From: Actinomycetota bacterium
GTDB taxonomy: Bacteria > Actinomycetota > Acidimicrobiia > Acidimicrobiales > Poriferisodalaceae
Direction of reading: 5' to 3'
Assembly (NCBI GenBank): GCA_013151655.1
Contig: JAADHX010000422.1
Span: forward strand, 1-14,144
DNA length: 14,144 bases
Shown here: piece by piece, positions 12,402 to 14,144 of the stretch
Position numbering within the stretch: position 1 is the stretch's first letter
Layout: each line of letters opens with the position of its first letter
Made by a program: the position numbers and the translations under genes
Notes under the pieces: generated by a model
The model's database searches: none
What the model was told of the DNA's origin: nothing
The model's input: the letters and a program-made list of their open reading frames with translations, nothing else

Positions 12402-14144
12402 CCTCGAGTCGCACCCGACCCGTTCGAAACCCGAACCTCGATCGGCACATTCTTCATCGTCCCGCAGCCAGAAGTGGTGTCGCGCCGGTCAAGGGGCCAC
12501 CTCGTCTAGATCGGCCGTCGGCGACTCTGGGCGCCTCAGGGCCTCGACGAACCGCGCCGGCAAGCGCAACCAGGCCCACGGCTAGGCCAGCCGCGGCCAG
12601 ACGTGGGCGTCCTCAGCGCCGCATCCTGGTGGTGATGTTGGCGATAGTCTTAGCGGTCGGCGTGGTGGCGTGGCGATTGGTCGACATTCAGATCGTCGAT
12701 ACAGCCACGTACACCGAATGGGGCAACCCGCAGCGATCGGCCCAGCTCGAACTGGCGGCTGACCGAGGTTCGATACTCGACCGAAACCTCAACGCTCTGG
12801 CAGTGTCAGACGACCGACCCACGATCTGGATCGACCCAGCTCTTGTCGATGACCCGCTGGCCACCGCCAACGCGCTCGCGACGGTCATGGACGTCGACGC
12901 CCAAGAACTGGCCCAACGGATCGCTTCTGGTGGACGCTTTCTATACGTCGACCGCCAAGTCGAGCCCGCTGTCGGCAACGCGGTGCTCGAGCTTGCCCTC
13001 GGTGGTGTGGTCGTAAGCCAAGAGCCATCGCGCCTTCTGCCGAACGGCAGCGAGTTCGCCTCCGGACTTATCGGGCGGGTCGATGTTGATCAAACGGCGC
13101 TGACAGGTCTCGAGCTGCAGTACGACGAACTCCTGCGCGGCGTGGCCGGATTCGAATCGTACGAACGTGGTCGGGACGGAACGTTGTTGCCAAACGGCAA
13201 CCGCGAGTTACTGGCGGCCACCAGCGGCGAAGACCTGGTGCTCACGATTCACCGCGAGACGCAGTTTCTCGCTGAGCAGATACTCATCGAACAGGTCGAG
13301 GCTACTGAGTCGCGTGGTGGGGTTGCGGTGATTCTGCGTGCCGGCACCGGAGAAGTGTTGGCCTCGGCTGGAGTCAAACGCGACCCCGAAACAGGAATCG
13401 CGAGTCCGGCTTCGTACAACATGGCCTATCTCGATGTGTACGAACCAGGGTCGGTCAACAAGGTCTTTACTGTCTCGGCGGCACTCGAAGCTGGGTTGGT
13501 CAGGCCAGACACCGAGTTCGATGTGCCTTGGTTGTACGACTACTCGGACAAGACATTCGTCGAGCCCTTCAGCACCGGCACTGGCCTAATGACGGTGCAG
13601 GACATCGTCGCTCGGTCGTCCAACATTGGAACGATCAAGATCGCCGAGCTCGTAGGGCCCGTGCGGCTTCGCAGCCACCTCGATGCCCTCGGCTTCGGTC
13701 GATTCACCGCTTCCGACGGCGCCCAGAGTGTTCCCGACGAATCTGCGGGAATGATTCCAGACGAGTTCTTCGGGACCGAGTTGGCCACTATTGCCTTCGG
13801 CCAGGGTGTGGCCCTAACTCCGGTTCAGGTAGCTGCGGCCTACAACACGATCGCCAACCAAGGACGTTACGTGGCCCCGACGCTCGTGCGCGGAACGGTC
13901 GACCAAGAGGGCGAACTACACACCTGGCCAACGGCTCCCGGCCGCCAGGTCATGTCCGAAGACACCGCCGCCAAGCTCACGGTAATGCTTGAGGCTGTCG
14001 TCGTCGACGGAACTGGCGTGTTGGCCTCGGTCGACGGTTATCGCGTTGCCGGCAAGACCGGAACAGCCCAAAAGCCAATAGCGGGTGGCTATTCAGCGAC
14101 CGACTACATGAGTACGTTCGTCGGCTTCGTGCCTGCCGATAGCC
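12398..14144 (+). CDS. ftsI: FtsI/PBP3-type septal peptidoglycan transpeptidase (C-terminus beyond window)
   Basis: 582 codons are visible before the window ends. A basic Arg/Pro/Ala-rich cytoplasmic tail (1-74) precedes a membrane anchor (about 75-93, ILVVMLAIVLAVGVVAWRLV). The dimerisation domain opens with ADRGSILDRNLNALAVS. The transpeptidase motifs are all present: EPGSVNK with nucleophile Ser352 and Lys355, SSN at 407-409, and KTG at 553-555 (VAGKTGTAQK). It cross-links septal peptidoglycan in complex with FtsW. GTG 12398 overlaps the ftsL TGA (GTGA); AGGAGG at 12389-12394 is strong though only 3 nt away. The next in-frame ATG lies inside the membrane helix, so the GTG is needed for the tail. 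The catalytic motif is SxNK where many PBPs have SxFK. Confidence 0.95.
   Translation, partial: MTSSRTRPVRNPNLDRHILHRPAARSGVAPVKGPPRLDRPSATLGASGPRRTAPASATRPTARPAAARRGRPQRRILVVMLAIVLAVGVVAWRLVDIQIVDTATYTEWGNPQRSAQLELAADRGSILDRNLNALAVSDDRPTIWIDPALVDDPLATANALATVMDVDAQELAQRIASGGRFLYVDRQVEPAVGNAVLELALGGVVVSQEPSRLLPNGSEFASGLIGRVDVDQTALTGLELQYDELLRGVAGFESYERGRDGTLLPNGNRELLAATSGEDLVLTIHRETQFLAEQILIEQVEATESRGGVAVILRAGTGEVLASAGVKRDPETGIASPASYNMAYLDVYEPGSVNKVFTVSAALEAGLVRPDTEFDVPWLYDYSDKTFVEPFSTGTGLMTVQDIVARSSNIGTIKIAELVGPVRLRSHLDALGFGRFTASDGAQSVPDESAGMIPDEFFGTELATIAFGQGVALTPVQVAAAYNTIANQGRYVAPTLVRGTVDQEGELHTWPTAPGRQVMSEDTAAKLTVMLEAVVVDGTGVLASVDGYRVAGKTGTAQKPIAGGYSATDYMSTFVGFVPADS

Noticed and set aside
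13528..13992. 154-codon + strand open frame rich in Arg and Pro
   Set aside because: Out-of-frame shadow inside ftsI, which carries all transpeptidase motifs.

Overview
This looks like a chromosomal window from a high-GC Gram-positive (Actinobacteriota). The gene content and protein flavour suggest an acidimicrobial lineage, but that placement is an inference from style and not from a marker gene. Supporting signs are the mraZ-rsmH-ftsL-ftsI start of a dcw cluster with an Arg/Pro/Ala-rich FtsL and FtsI, a truncated actinobacterial-type ECF sigma gene with its membrane partner, and several genes with no clear Shine-Dalgarno site whose start lies 6-7 nt after a TAnnnT-like -10 (probable leaderless mRNAs).

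Layout. 1-669 (-): start of a GNAT acetyltransferase running off the left edge. 786-1289 (+): DinB/DUF664 protein, divergent from it. 1354-2063 (-): two-gene metalloid operon, a VOC-fold ArsI/CadI-like protein followed by an overlapping ArsR repressor. 2064-2989: no intact gene, but a frameshifted, 5'-truncated second ArsI/CadI-like gene on the + strand and a 13-bp direct repeat. 2990-3973 (+): secreted lipoprotein. 4032-5344 (-): membrane protein preceded by and overlapping a remnant of an ECF sigma factor that keeps only region 4. 5416-7396: accessory stretch with a complete VapBC-type toxin-antitoxin pair (-), a ParD-like antitoxin with no ParE (+), a 620-bp gene-free stretch with a strong hairpin, and a second ribbon-helix-helix antitoxin with no toxin (-). 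7518-8765 (+): acyl-CoA dehydrogenase. 8908-9882 (+): small conserved-looking protein and a lipoate/biotin ligase-family protein. 10253 to the right edge (+): mraZ, rsmH, ftsL, ftsI (ftsI incomplete).

How the parts work together. The dcw genes are chained by 4-nt stop/start overlaps that use ATG, TTG and GTG in turn, and sit behind a promoter whose start region carries three GTGGAG-type repeats at exact 10-bp spacing, the expected MraZ autorepression site. The ArsR and VOC genes form an ATGA-coupled arsenic/metal unit. The 5.3-7.4 kb stretch looks like a site of accessory turnover: one full toxin-antitoxin pair, two unpaired antitoxins, each with an inverted repeat at its own promoter or start, and a sigma gene whose 5' two thirds are missing exactly where the VapBC module begins.

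The most unusual structure is a 113-bp nested palindrome (25-bp arms with one mismatch around a 9-bp perfect hairpin) in the mraZ-rsmH junction. It is either read in frame as part of an RsmH N-terminal extension or forms a long leader if RsmH starts at the later, conventional ATG.
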